In this document: piece after piece, positions 42,397 through 53,292 of the stretch
How the letters are laid out: each line of letters opens with the position of its first letter
Numbering within the stretch: the stretch's first letter is position 1
Assembly (NCBI GenBank): GCA_956465555.1
Contig: OY101117.1
Span: 1,860,001-1,924,000, forward strand
From: Nitzschia sp. pyKryTriq1
Lineage: Eukaryota > Bacillariophyta > Bacillariophyceae > Bacillariales > Bacillariaceae
Direction: 5' to 3'
DNA length: 64,000 nucleotides
Notes under the pieces: model-generated
Databases searched by the model: none
What the model was told of the DNA's origin: nothing
What the model saw: the letters and a program-made list of their open reading frames with translations, nothing else
Made by a program: the position numbers and the translations under genes

Positions 42397-45300
42397 ATGC
42401 CGGGAACAAGACCAGAAAGCCCTGCCCCGCCTGCAGGAGCACATACACATTCTCGGTCTCCTCGAGGAACTGGAAGCACCAAGTTGGCGTCCCCTTTGGT
42501 CTCTGCGTGTCGGCATCTCCTGCAACCCAATGGCAGCATCAGTGGCGACGCTGTTGCCAATGCGATCTTGCCCAACTTCCCCGATCTGTGTAGTGCCTTG
42601 CCAGCAGACTACTTTGCGAGTCGACCCGCTCTTCTTGGCGTGGATGATAGGAAGCCTCTGACACATGCCCGCATCCGAGACTTCATCCTGAACGAGCTCG
42701 GACCCAGCCTCCACGAAATGGGCTACGGTCGAGGGAATCGTATCGCTCTCGTGCTCCCGAATGGACCTGAACTTGCTCTGGCGTTGCTAGGTCTCGCTCA
42801 GTGGGCTTCGTGCGTACCTCTAAACGCAAATGGTGCCCATGCCGAACTCAAAAAGGACTTGCACGCTGCTAAGGTATCGATGGTCGTTGGAATGTCCGAA
42901 GACTCAGCCTCCATTCAAGACATGGCCCGCGCCCTCAATATTCCCTTCTGCGGTCTTATCAAGTCGGAAACAGAAGTCGGCGTTTTCCGCCTTATTCCCA
43001 TGAGCCCGCCACATCACATAATGACGCCTTTCATTCTGCGAGAACCAGAGGACGAATACTGCTGTACATCGGATACTGTATGCCAGACTAGCACTGGGGG
43101 TAGGATCTACAAGACTTCCTCGATGGATCAGTCGGAACACACCATGTTTTCCAATGATCACAACGACGAGGTTCTCGTGCTTTTCACATCCGGGACTACT
43201 GGAAACAAGAAGTTGGTGCCCCACAAGCTCGGAGATATCCTTATCGCGTCTGCTGTCATCAGTGTCAGCTGGAATCTGTCACCAGAAGACATCAACTGCA
43301 ACCTCATGCCACTCTTCCACGTCGGTGGTATTGTTCGGCAGATCTTCGGCCCAACATTAAGCGCTGGAAGCGTCATCTGCTGTCCATCATTTGACCCACA
43401 AATGTTTTGGCAGCTGTTAACTAAGGATGGCTCATCGCCCAGTTTCACTTGGTACTATGCTGCACCGACAATGCATCAAGTTATCTTGGCGAGCATGCCC
43501 GATGACTTGAAGGAGGTACCAAAATTACGAATGATCGCTAATGCAGCTGGAGGGCTGTTGCCCTCGTTGGCCCAAGAGCTACGCAATACATTCGGTGCCA
43601 ATGTTCTACCCAGTTATGGTATGACGGAGTGCATGCCTATTTCATCGCCACCATTCTCATACAAACTCGAGAAACCTGGGACAAGTGGAGTTGCAGTCGG
43701 TCCACAGATCACAATCTTCTCCAACAACTTTGAAATCCTTCCACCAGGTAGCGAAGGAAACATCTGTGTCAGGGGTCGTCCTTGCTTCCATGGCTACGGT
43801 GGCCAGTCGCAGGACGAGTCCTTCTTGGAAGGTGGCTGGTTCAATACGGGTGATCTGGGCTACCTTGATAAGGATGGGTATTTATATATTACTGGGCGGT
43901 CGAAAGAAGTGATCAACAGAGGAGGCGAAATCATCAGTCCCATGGAAGTGGAGGAAGAAGTCCGTCACCACCCAAACGTGAAGGACTGCCTAGCGTTCTC
44001 CGCTCCACACGATGTGCTGCAGGAAATTGTTGGTGTTGTAATTGTCCCCAGACCAGACATACCGAAAATTGACTTGCCATCCCTCCATGAGTTCTTACAA
44101 GAAAAGTTGGTTCCTGCTAAGTGGCCCCAGTGCCTCGTATTCATGGACGCTCTCCCAAAATCACACACCAATAAGTTGTTAAGGGTTAAACTTGGACAGC
44201 GTTTAAACTTGCCGGAGCTGAGCGATGGGATGTATCCCGTTGAGCGCACATATGAAGCAACCTGTCCACCACAAGGAACGCCTGTTGGGGTATCTATTCC
44301 TTGCGAGCAAGTTGCAGTCGACACAGAGTACATCCAGGAAGTCCTCCACGACGAGCTCGGTCTCGTTTACGACAGCTATGTTGACCTCTTGGGCAACAAA
44401 ACCGCGGAAAAGGGCGAGGAATCTGAAAGACATTTGATTGTCAGGCCACACCCGACACGAATCGGTGGTATCGTCGTCCACTTGTCGAACATCGATCGAT
44501 TACAAGTCATCAAGAAGGCCAGCGGCGCGTTGGATGCCTACTTGCAACCATGTCATATCGTGTCGTATCCAAACAAGATGTCAATGACGAACCTAAAGAA
44601 AATGCCCGACGCAACCGATTCTGTTTCAGCCATTCTTTCAGGAAACTATCGCATGACATCCGACCCGATGATCCAAGATCTTCAAAAAATTATACAGGAC
44701 ATGGTTGATTTGGACTGCTTGCCAGCGCCAGACACGAATTTCTTCCACATCGGCGGCTCTTCGTTGATGGATTCGCAGTTGGCCAGCAAGCTTCGAAAGA
44801 AGTACAAGGTTTCTTTCTCTGGAGCCGACGTTTTCCGCTATAACACATGTCTGGATATTGCCAAAAGGATCCAGTACCAGAAGCCTGAACATCGCCAAGG
44901 TGTGGGCTCACAGAATCTCATGGACGATACTTTGTTGAGTGTGACGTCGAACCAAGGCGCGAACGCCGGAGGGTGCTGGGCCGACCCCTCCATGCAATGC
45001 CCGAGGGATTTGCAAGATGCGCCGTTAGAAACGAAACGACTACAGCCTCAGAACAATCTTTTTGCTGCTGTTGTGCAATTGATTCCTGGGTTTGCTCTTT
45101 TTCCATTGTTTCAGTTTTCTCGATTCTTCCTTTTCTTTATGAGTCTCCTTGCAATCTTGAACACAATGCCTGGGGAACATAATATACTGAAGTTTATCTT
45201 TACCCTGGTAGGGTATCACTTCCTTTGGACATTCATCACACCCTTGATTTTTATTCCTCTCAAATGGATCGTGATTGGTGAATACAAGCAAGGGAGATAT

Positions 45301-47421
45301 GCTATGTGGAGTTTCTACTATCTCAGGTGGTGGGTTGTTGATGTTTGCAGGAAAGTCATCGGTCGTGGTGTGTGGGGCTCCCACGAAGGCCTCTTGATTT
45401 GGTACTACCGAATGCTTGGTGCAAATATTGGCGCCAATGTTCGAATTTCCCTCATGGCTGATATCGCCGAGTATGATCTTGTCACGATCGAGAACAACGC
45501 CATGATCGAATACTCATCCGTCCGTGGTTTTGGAGTGGACAATGGTGCGATGATTCTTGGCCCTGTCCACGTTGGAGAGTCTTCCAGCATTGGGATCCGA
45601 TCTGTTGTTGCTCCATTTACAAAAGTTCCCTCAAAGGCACATGTTGGCCCCGCGTCTTCAAGTTACGAGCTCACGCACAACGACGACCGACATTTGTCTT
45701 ACCATCGCTACTCTGTTCCTGATCCAAATTTTTGGTGGCGATCTTTCGTGTGTGCGCCGATTTCTTTCTTTGTGGATACGATGTCACACTTACCTGCAAT
45801 GTTCGTTTTGTACGAACTGGTCATGATGCACGAAAGAGCGGACCTTGATAGAACTTTCCGCACCATGGATGATCTAATGGAATGGCTGTGTGAGCCAAGG
45901 CGGATTCCTTACTACATCGCTATCAGAGTTGCGAGGGGCATCCTGGCTCCATTTTTCTACATGGGTGCAGCTATACTTGTCAAGTGGTGGATCATCGGCG
46001 AGTTCAAGGAAGGCCCCAGAGACTTGGCATCTCAGTGGCAGCGCTCAAGACATTGGTTGGCATCCCGTCTATTTTGCCGGGAGAACATGCAGGAAATTAC
46101 CGATGTGTTGGGTCGACATTACGAGTCGATTAGCGTCTTGTACCGACTGCTTGGCGCAAAAGTCGGGAAGCGAGTGTTCTGGCCTGGGCACCAACCCACC
46201 TTTTCAGGCGAGTTCGACTTACTTCAAATAGGCGACGACGTCGTATTTGGTTCTCGCACGGTAATCATCTGCAGTTCACGGGAGCGCCTTGAAAGGGTGA
46301 TTTTTTGTGCCGGTGCAAACGTTTCCGATAATTCTGTTGTTCTACCGGGCGGCATCGTCGGTAAAAATGCTGTTCTAGCATCTAACACTGTATGCCCAGC
46401 AGGACGATACTTGCCAGAGTCCAGCATCTGGCTTGGGTCTACAGGCGGTGAGCCCATTCTTCTGGAACCAGGAACCGAAGCAAATGCCAACACACCTATT
46501 CTATCATGCAATGTCAAGAAGGACGCACTTCCAATGCAAGGCGACGAGACAACGTTGCGTCCTTTCGGCAAAGCTGTGTACAATCGTCAAGCTACTTACT
46601 TTGTATGGACGCCGGCCATGATGATTGCTTTCAACGTTCTCAGCGACACACTCTGTCAGATTTTTCATTCGCTTCCGCTTTTGTCATCAGTACATTTGGG
46701 CGGGATTGCTCTGTATGGGTTGCCTGTATCTTCCAGGGATTATGACGACGCCTACGTGTCTGCGCAAGAGCTCTATATGACTCTCATGCCCATATTTATT
46801 GCAATGCATCTGGTGCGAGTCGTTCTATGCTTTGCGATAGAGATTGGTGCGAAATGGTTCTTCCTTGGACGTAGAACTGAAGGGAGGTTCAACTGGGACC
46901 AATCTCGCTATGGTCAGCATTGGGAATTTTATCAAATCATCACCAGGATCCGACGGATGCATCGTATCAGCACACTGGACCTCATAGCTGGTTCGACGTA
47001 TATCACGTGGTATTTCAGGTCGCTAGGATCGAAGATTGGAAAAGACTGCTGCCTCTATCCCGCTGGAGGCGACCCCTTTATGCCTGAGCCGGATCTTGTG
47101 ACCATTGGTGATCGATGTGTAATCGACCTTGCATCGATTGTCGCCCACTTGAACACACGCGGTAACTTTGAGTTGGTAAGGATCAGGATCGACAACAATG
47201 TCACGCTACGTTCAAGATCCAGACTCCAGCAAGGTGTCCATTGCGAGTCAGGTTCTATGCTGATGGAAAAAAGTTTAGCTCTCACAGGCGAGATCATCGA
47301 AGCCAATAGCGTTTGGCAAGGAGCACCTGCTTCGAGAGTCTTTGAGTACGAACACAGGGACGGCGTTTCCCCGGCCACCTCCTTCGAAGGATCAAACGTG
47401 GGCTACACTGAATTTGTATAG
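42397..47421 (+). CDS. NRPS-like A-T-(membrane acyltransferase)x3 synthetase, Pls-type architecture
   Basis: Single exon, 1,674 residues, ATG 42397 (the earlier opening is GTG). Residues about 45-610 are an acyl/amino-acid adenylating domain: VLFTSGTTGNKKLVPH (about 258), PSYGMTECMPIS, FNTGDLGYLDKDGYLYITGR, SKEVINRGGEIISPMEVEE and the catalytic-Lys block SHTNKLLRVKL. It most resembles the AAE3/4CL branch. Residues about 745-830 hold a carrier domain with FFHIGGSSLMDSQLAS (Ser for phosphopantetheine). From about 888 on there are paired membrane helices and three left-handed beta-helix acetyltransferase-like units (about 1007-1085, 1248-1340, 1538-1648), each opening with YRMLGANIG, YRLLGAKVG or FRSLGSKIG. 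This matches bacterial epsilon-poly-L-lysine synthetase (Pls) and the NRPS terminal domain TIGR02353. It probably loads one substrate and couples or polymerises it at a membrane; product unknown. Confidence 0.85.
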   Translation: MPGTRPESPAPPAGAHTHSRSPRGTGSTKLASPLVSACRHLLQPNGSISGDAVANAILPNFPDLCSALPADYFASRPALLGVDDRKPLTHARIRDFILNELGPSLHEMGYGRGNRIALVLPNGPELALALLGLAQWASCVPLNANGAHAELKKDLHAAKVSMVVGMSEDSASIQDMARALNIPFCGLIKSETEVGVFRLIPMSPPHHIMTPFILREPEDEYCCTSDTVCQTSTGGRIYKTSSMDQSEHTMFSNDHNDEVLVLFTSGTTGNKKLVPHKLGDILIASAVISVSWNLSPEDINCNLMPLFHVGGIVRQIFGPTLSAGSVICCPSFDPQMFWQLLTKDGSSPSFTWYYAAPTMHQVILASMPDDLKEVPKLRMIANAAGGLLPSLAQELRNTFGANVLPSYGMTECMPISSPPFSYKLEKPGTSGVAVGPQITIFSNNFEILPPGSEGNICVRGRPCFHGYGGQSQDESFLEGGWFNTGDLGYLDKDGYLYITGRSKEVINRGGEIISPMEVEEEVRHHPNVKDCLAFSAPHDVLQEIVGVVIVPRPDIPKIDLPSLHEFLQEKLVPAKWPQCLVFMDALPKSHTNKLLRVKLGQRLNLPELSDGMYPVERTYEATCPPQGTPVGVSIPCEQVAVDTEYIQEVLHDELGLVYDSYVDLLGNKTAEKGEESERHLIVRPHPTRIGGIVVHLSNIDRLQVIKKASGALDAYLQPCHIVSYPNKMSMTNLKKMPDATDSVSAILSGNYRMTSDPMIQDLQKIIQDMVDLDCLPAPDTNFFHIGGSSLMDSQLASKLRKKYKVSFSGADVFRYNTCLDIAKRIQYQKPEHRQGVGSQNLMDDTLLSVTSNQGANAGGCWADPSMQCPRDLQDAPLETKRLQPQNNLFAAVVQLIPGFALFPLFQFSRFFLFFMSLLAILNTMPGEHNILKFIFTLVGYHFLWTFITPLIFIPLKWIVIGEYKQGRYAMWSFYYLRWWVVDVCRKVIGRGVWGSHEGLLIWYYRMLGANIGANVRISLMADIAEYDLVTIENNAMIEYSSVRGFGVDNGAMILGPVHVGESSSIGIRSVVAPFTKVPSKAHVGPASSSYELTHNDDRHLSYHRYSVPDPNFWWRSFVCAPISFFVDTMSHLPAMFVLYELVMMHERADLDRTFRTMDDLMEWLCEPRRIPYYIAIRVARGILAPFFYMGAAILVKWWIIGEFKEGPRDLASQWQRSRHWLASRLFCRENMQEITDVLGRHYESISVLYRLLGAKVGKRVFWPGHQPTFSGEFDLLQIGDDVVFGSRTVIICSSRERLERVIFCAGANVSDNSVVLPGGIVGKNAVLASNTVCPAGRYLPESSIWLGSTGGEPILLEPGTEANANTPILSCNVKKDALPMQGDETTLRPFGKAVYNRQATYFVWTPAMMIAFNVLSDTLCQIFHSLPLLSSVHLGGIALYGLPVSSRDYDDAYVSAQELYMTLMPIFIAMHLVRVVLCFAIEIGAKWFFLGRRTEGRFNWDQSRYGQHWEFYQIITRIRRMHRISTLDLIAGSTYITWYFRSLGSKIGKDCCLYPAGGDPFMPEPDLVTIGDRCVIDLASIVAHLNTRGNFELVRIRIDNNVTLRSRSRLQQGVHCESGSMLMEKSLALTGEIIEANSVWQGAPASRVFEYEHRDGVSPATSFEGSNVGYTEFV

Positions 47422-47556
47422 TTTTCACACGAATTCTAAAATCGGAATCGATACGCTAACATCTCAAAATGATAATGATATCATGTAAAATACACTCCTT
47501 TCTTTCACCGAATAATTCATCACTCCTGTTCCTTAGTAACTGGTCCTGACCATAGT

Positions 47557-48246
47557 CTAGTTTGCCTGGAATAACCTGGGTCGTAACCCGAACAAGAAGG
47601 ACAGAAGACAGGCCAGGACACCAAGGACCTTGCTGACAAGGACATAGGTGTCGTCATCCATCATTTCAATATTGTAAGTTGCAGCTGCATCCCCATTGAA
47701 GGCTTCCCAGGTGAGTCCCATTGCAAAATATCCACCAACGCACGCCCAAAACTGGAATGGATAGCCACCTTTTGCCAACAAGGCAGGAGAATCATAGATT
47801 TCTGCTAGGGTGGCCTGATTCTGGGTCAGATCAACCCAATGGAAGAGAATGGGCAAAAAGTGCATGTAAAATGCCCGGGCATAGACTAGCCACGCAGCCC
47901 GACCAGGAGGGGCCAAGTCAAACTCCATGTTGGGATTGGCAATCATTGTCCAGATGTACATCAGACACAGGGCATGAGCTCCTGTAAATGACGGTCCGTG
48001 CAGCAGCTTGGTCCGAATCGGGGAGGAAGGCACGTGCAGCTCAAAGTAGAGAGTATGGAGGATCCAGGACCACAGAGTCAAGTGGTCCAACACGGCAGCC
48101 CTGGAAGCGTAGACATCGGCGAGCAAAGAAAACAAGAGAACATAGAACACGAGGCACCGCGTCAACAAAAAATTAGTATTCTTGGATCCCGCCTGCTGTT
48201 GCTGTTGAGATTGTCGGAATTTGGCGTGTTTGTCATCAGTGTCCAT
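47557..48246 (-). CDS. Multi-pass membrane protein, possibly FAR-17a/AIG1-like
   Basis: Single exon, 229 residues. ATG 48246 (MDTDDKHAKF) is the first true ATG. After a polar Gln-rich tail come about six helices: NFLLTRCLVFYVLLFSLLAD, LDHLTLWSWILHTLYFELHV, FTGAHALCLMYIWTMIA, LVYARAFYMHFLPILFHWVD, FQFWACVGGYFAMGLTW and VLGVLACLLSFLFGL. The Thr in LTLWSWILH and the His in MHFLPILFHWVD are placed like the Thr/His pair of AIG1-type membrane hydrolases of FAHFA lipids, but the match is loose. Ends 135 bp from the convergent NRPS-like gene. Confidence 0.55.
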   Translation of the reverse strand: MDTDDKHAKFRQSQQQQQAGSKNTNFLLTRCLVFYVLLFSLLADVYASRAAVLDHLTLWSWILHTLYFELHVPSSPIRTKLLHGPSFTGAHALCLMYIWTMIANPNMEFDLAPPGRAAWLVYARAFYMHFLPILFHWVDLTQNQATLAEIYDSPALLAKGGYPFQFWACVGGYFAMGLTWEAFNGDAAATYNIEMMDDDTYVLVSKVLGVLACLLSFLFGLRPRLFQAN

Positions 48247-48719
48247 GCTGGCCAAACTATGTTCAATATAGACGATCAAATATTGTACTGTTGATCACGG
48301 TGCGATGCTTTTCGGTTCTCAGCAAGCAACTTTTGAAACTGACATAGACATCCGAGGTCAAAAATTCAGAGCGGATCGTTGAAACGAAAAAAAGAAAATG
48401 TCTCACTTCTCAGCTTTGGGGAGACATACCCCCAAGCAGGCATCAGGATAATATGGTACGGACTTGAATGGCTGATGAAGTATGTTGCAGCAACTCTCTA
48501 AAGGGGTAAGGTCACCTAGCGCCGATTTTTCAAGCAACTCCAGAGAAGTGACTGCGACACGACTGCTCTCTCCGTTACTCCTATAAAACGACTTTTCAGT
48601 GCCGAAGGTTGATGATTCATTATTCCTCCACTTCGCGGGGAGGCTATGTCAATCTACTGTACAATATCATACTTGCCGTATAAACAGCAAAACTAATATA
48701 ATCATACTATCTCTAGTCT
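48247..48719. other. Intergenic, nothing recognised
   Basis: 470 bp between the start of the AIG1-like gene and the end of eIF4G on the same strand. No repeat or ORF of note. Confidence 0.5.
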
Positions 48720-51700
48720 CTAGAGACCGGCTTTGAGGGAAGCCAACTTGTCTGGCCCGATCAGCCCCTCAATGGCAGAGGCACTGGCGTCCAAGATGCT
48801 TTTGGCTTCATCCGCACCCATAATATTTTTCATTGCAGTAGCTAAAGACTGCATGATCTTTCCAGGATTTTCCTCGCTGCTGGCCTTTGTCTTTGCCGCC
48901 TGCTCACAAATCCAATTGACGTCAACAGCCTTCACCTGGATCGTCGTAGCGAGCATATCTCCCAGATAATCGAATGCTTTGGGAGCGTCCCAGACAAAAC
49001 TGTCGATAAATTCAATCAAGTCCATCATACCGGCCTTCACGTCGCTAGACGTCAACTTCTCTTTCTGAACCAGGATGGCAAGCACCGAGTTTACTGCTGC
49101 CCTTTCATCGTCTTTGCAATCGATGATTCTGTCACAGTTGATTTGAACAAACTTAGCGCCAAAGTCTGGCGTTGCGGTAAGCTCGGTCACTGAAAGAATC
49201 AACTCGTCGACGTTCGATGGGTCTTGCATGTATTCAGCACAAATTGTAGTGATACGGCGTTTCAGCTTATCCTCGTCCATCGGTTCCGGAGCAGGCTTTG
49301 AAGGGGTGGCACTGTTGTCTTCCGAAAGTGCGGCGAAAGATTGCTTGGTCTCAACCTTCGTGGATTGACGTGAAGAAGCTTGCCCGGACGCAGCCTGGGC
49401 CAAAGATGACCTTGACTTACTACTAGCTCCACCTACGATGGTTGTGAAACCATCATCGTCTGTTTCCGTAGCAGGCTTCGACGGGCGACGGGCACTACTG
49501 CCACTGCCACCACCACCACCGCTTCCGAATGTACTCGGGCGACTGGTGGACCTGAAGTCAGTCCCACGCCTATTGTCAGATCGGTTGCCATAGTCGTTTC
49601 GACCGCCACCACGGAAGCCTGATGCCATCTGTTGAGATTGCTGCTGTTTCATGCGCTCTTCTTGTTCGAAATCTTTTCTAATTTCATCGATTGTCTTTGC
49701 CTTTTCATCTTTGCGACGTGGGATCCAGTTGTTCTGCCGGAGTTCGAGCAGATCCTTGTACATAAAACGAGATCGCGAAGGCAACTCGTTCGAGGTGCTC
49801 AGCCTCTGGATCTTAGTGAAGCAGAGGCTGATGAAATTCGCAGCAGCTGGACCATCGATCGTGGATCCGATTGTGCCAAAAAGATTGCAGATGGCCTCGT
49901 GGTCTTCTTCATCCATGTCGCCGTCACCAGCGTCGTGGTAGACAGGCATTTTCGACTGGGCATCGTCAGCTTCCAACTTCAACAGAGAGGCAATACAAAA
50001 ACGCATGATCTTTTCCTTCAGCAAGTTCTTTTTGTACAGCTGACCAATGAACTTGATATTGCCGAGCATCTGCTTCTTAATCTTGATGCGACGAAAGTCA
50101 AGTTCTTCCTCTTTCTCTGCCCGCTCCGCGTCTGTCAGCTTGCTCTTTGTTTCTTCATAAGCTTTTTTCTCCTTTTTCCAGTCGACATAGATGTCTTGCT
50201 TGTTGAACTCGTCTTCGCACTTATTGAGCAACGATCGTTTGAATGAGTTCTGCTTTGATACATCTGACATGCATTCGCGCTCACTTAGGAAAATCTTCGA
50301 AAGCTGCTGGCCACATTCTTCATGGTTGGCAACAGGGAAATAAACAGTGTAGTATTCACCCTCTTCGCCTTCTTCTGCTTCAGTAGGGGTCTTTTTCTTC
50401 AAGATTTTGATGAAAATCCCGCCTTTAATCTGCAATTTGACGAGCTCCAGCTCCATCTCTCCACGATCAACACGATCTTGGTCTGTGTCGGAAAGGGCAA
50501 TCTCAAAACACTCCTCGACGCTTGAGAATGGCCCAACAAGCTCAGAATCAGAAGTGCTAACATCGTTCGACCATCTATACGTAGAGTGAGCGCTTGGCTG
50601 TCCACTGGGAGCTTCCCCGGTGGTTTCCCCGTCGTCGGTTGGAGGTTCTTCGTCGGATTCAATGATTTGGACAAATGAGTCTGTCTGGACTTGTTGAGAT
50701 AACTTCACACACAAATCACCGTACATATCCCCAAACGTGGGTTCGTCAATGGCCTTTTCATAAACATTTCCGATCATCATAGTCAAGATATCATATGATA
50801 CCACAGGGATTTCACACATTTGTGCTGCCAAACGATCGAACTTTTCCTTGGTCATCTTGTTCAAAATTCCCTTAACCTGCTTTTCTGCAACGTCAAAGAC
50901 AGACGTACTCTTTTTCGGTCGCCAGCCAGTGCTCGACTTTGTAAGTGGCTCCACGGGACCATCAAAGAATGGAGGGCCACTGCCTCGCCCACCACGATCA
51001 CCACGCCCACCACGGCCCCCACGATCTTGAGGTTTGGGTGGCGGTGCCTGAAGTCCTCGAGTCCATTGTCCGCCACCGCCTCCAGCAGCAGCAGGACTGC
51101 CTCCGACGGCTTTATTGTCCTTATTTTCGGTGGAACTACGGCGAGGAGCTGGAGCGCCTCGTTGCCAGCTTCCTCCACCTCCACCTCCTCCACCGCCGCC
51201 TCCGTCGCGCTGTTGACGCCGGTCACCTCCACGGTCGGCGCCTCCGCGAGAAGGTCCTTTGGTAATGACAAATTCTGGAAGATCATCAGGACGTTTCATA
51301 CAAACAGGAAGACTCTTAAGACTACGAAATCAGCGAAGGTAGGGAATGTGGTGAGACAACAATCAGAAATGGACAATCAGATATGGCCAACTTCTCAGAT
51401 CAACCAATAGCAAACAAAAACATACCGCATCATCTCCTCTTTGGAGTACACGAATTTTCTCTTGGAACCACTGCTCGCGGACGGAGCTTTGTTTGAAACT
51501 GCCGGAGCTTCAGCAACCAGTGCAGGCTCACTTTCGCTACCGGCGGTCTTCTCTACGTTTTGTTTGGAGAGCATTGCACTCAGGGAGGATCTTGGTTTCA
51601 CCGAAGTCTTTGCTGCAGCCTCATCTTCGGCTTTCTTCTTCGCAGCTGCGGCCTCCTCTTCGGCCTTCTTCTTTGCGGCTTCAGCTTCTTCTTTCTTCTT

Positions 51701-52586
51701 CGCCTCCTTTTCTTCTTCAGCCTTTTTCATTCGAGCCGCTTCCTCTTCTTCAGCCTTCTTTGTCGCGAGATCCTCCTCTACTTTCTTTTTGGCAGCATCA
51801 GCCCCTTGAATACGTTCCAAGGCAGCTTGTCGCAATTTAGAACCCGCATCCGAAGATGGTGCCCCTGCCGAAGAATCCGTCGTAGTAGCAGTAGCAGTAG
51901 CTGGAGTCGTCGCGGCTTTCGGAGCGGACGGCTTTTTCAAAGAGCTGAGGTCAATTGGGTTGCCATCTTTGTCCTGGAAAGAATGAATCGTCGTCAGAGA
52001 ACGCGTGATGGTTCGTCGTAGATTATTTTGAATCCATATGCCAATAGAAAATAGCGATCAACAATTCGCACGTACGCACAGCATAAACTATGAGTACTTG
52101 ATACGAACTTACCGTGATTACGAGAGCCTTTTTAGGACGCGGGGCCGGAACCGCAGCAGCCACCGAGGCGCCTGGTGTCGCAGACTGTGGCTGCTGCTGC
52201 TGTTGAGGCGGAGGTCCTCCCTGAGGATAGTACATGGCTGCATTTGGGTTTCCATACATATTACCAGCATAGGCGGGGTTCCATCCCCCGACACGTCCTT
52301 GCGAAGGAGGGTACTGCTGTGCATATGGATTGTAGGCGTAGGGATTCATTTGTGGAGGTGGAACCGTGTAGCCGCCTCCACGCCCGGGTTGCTGTTGCCC
52401 ATACTGCTGCTGTTGCTGTTGCTGCTGTGGATTCGGTTGCTGCCCCTGAGACGCCATTTGCAAGGAAGTAGGAGCAGCAGGTTGCCAGGCTCCCATGGGG
52501 CGTGGATTGTTGTACCCTCCTGCAGCTCCGCGTTGCTGGGGACCCCCAGCGTAGGGATTGTTGTGTTGGTTAGGTGGCTGAGACAT
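48720..52586 (-). CDS. Eukaryotic translation initiation factor 4G
   Basis: Model: 52586-52113, 51973-51426, 51321-48720, giving 1,207 residues; phases 0 and 2. Exon 1 is Gln/Pro/Gly/Tyr-rich. Exon 2 begins DKDGNPIDLSSLKK, has a long Ala/Glu/Lys helix and ends with KRKFVYSKEEMMR, which continues into exon 3 as LKSLPVCMKRPDDLPEF. This is the eIF4E-binding site: Tyr334 to Met340 fits Y-X4-L-hydrophobic except that Leu is Met. Arg/Gly repeats follow. The MIF4G domain starts near VKGILNKMTKEKFDRLAAQM (about 485) and runs to about 860, with an acidic insertion after SQQVQTDSFVQIIESDEEPP. An MA3 domain follows (about 1020-1150, LKRRITTICAEYMQDPSNVD). eIF4G bridges the cap-binding protein, eIF4A and the 40S subunit. 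The 5' intron of exon 3 cuts just behind the eIF4E motif. Confidence 0.9.
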
Positions 52587-53292
52587 GAGTTTAATTGCTG
52601 CGTGCTGGTTGAAGCTTCGATTTCTCTCGTGTGTCTACTACTCGTATTGTCTAATGTAATTAAACGCGAGACCTTTCAATCTCCCTTCCGAGGATTTCGA
52701 TATCCACTATCTAAAGTAGAGGGCTGATCGGAAGTAGGCAGTGTTGCAGCCGCCGAAGACTGTGAACTGTGAAACAGAATGCAAAAGCTAGACGGCGCCG
52801 AGAAAACGAGGTTCGAGACTCGAGACGTTTCCCCCCAGCCTCTACGTACCGGTACCTACCGGTATGATACGCATACAGGTAGCATGGTACGGTACTCGTA
52901 TGTACCAGTAGAACAGTACCGGTTACCGGTACGAGTATGATACCCGCGAGAGAGAGAGGAGAGGGGGGAGGAAAAAATGGGCGGTCGAAACAACTTTTGG
53001 TCGAAATGTCGCTGTATCGTCCACGTATGCATGACAGACTCCACCGACTGCATTCCGTTACTGCACACGTTACACGTGTCCACAAGATGATGGGTCCATC
53101 CGATATCTTGTGTTGTTTATGTTGTGTGACGTTCGATCCGAAACGACACCCGACACACTCTCCTGCTCCTTGCATCTCAATAATATTACACGATACAGTA
53201 CCTGGTACCGCAGTACACGATGGGAACAACCTGTCTACATTGACAGCACAAATCTCTTTCGAAACCAGAATACTTGTGTATATTTCAAGACG
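52587..53292. repeat. Divergent intergenic region with GTAC blocks
   Basis: No gene recognised. GTAC palindromes at 52845-52940 (CGTACCGGTACCTACCGGTA and ACAGTACCGGTTACCGGTACGAGTA) and at 53197-53215. A purine-rich run GAGAGAGAGGAGAGG lies at 52949-52966. Holds promoters of eIF4G (-) and the next gene (+). Confidence 0.5.

Noticed and set aside
49632-50246. 204-residue plus-strand ORF
   Set aside because: Antisense shadow of the eIF4G MIF4G region; the minus-strand frame has the domain.
51441-51840. Plus-strand Ser/Phe-rich ORFs
   Set aside because: Antisense of the Ala/Glu/Lys helix in eIF4G exon 2.
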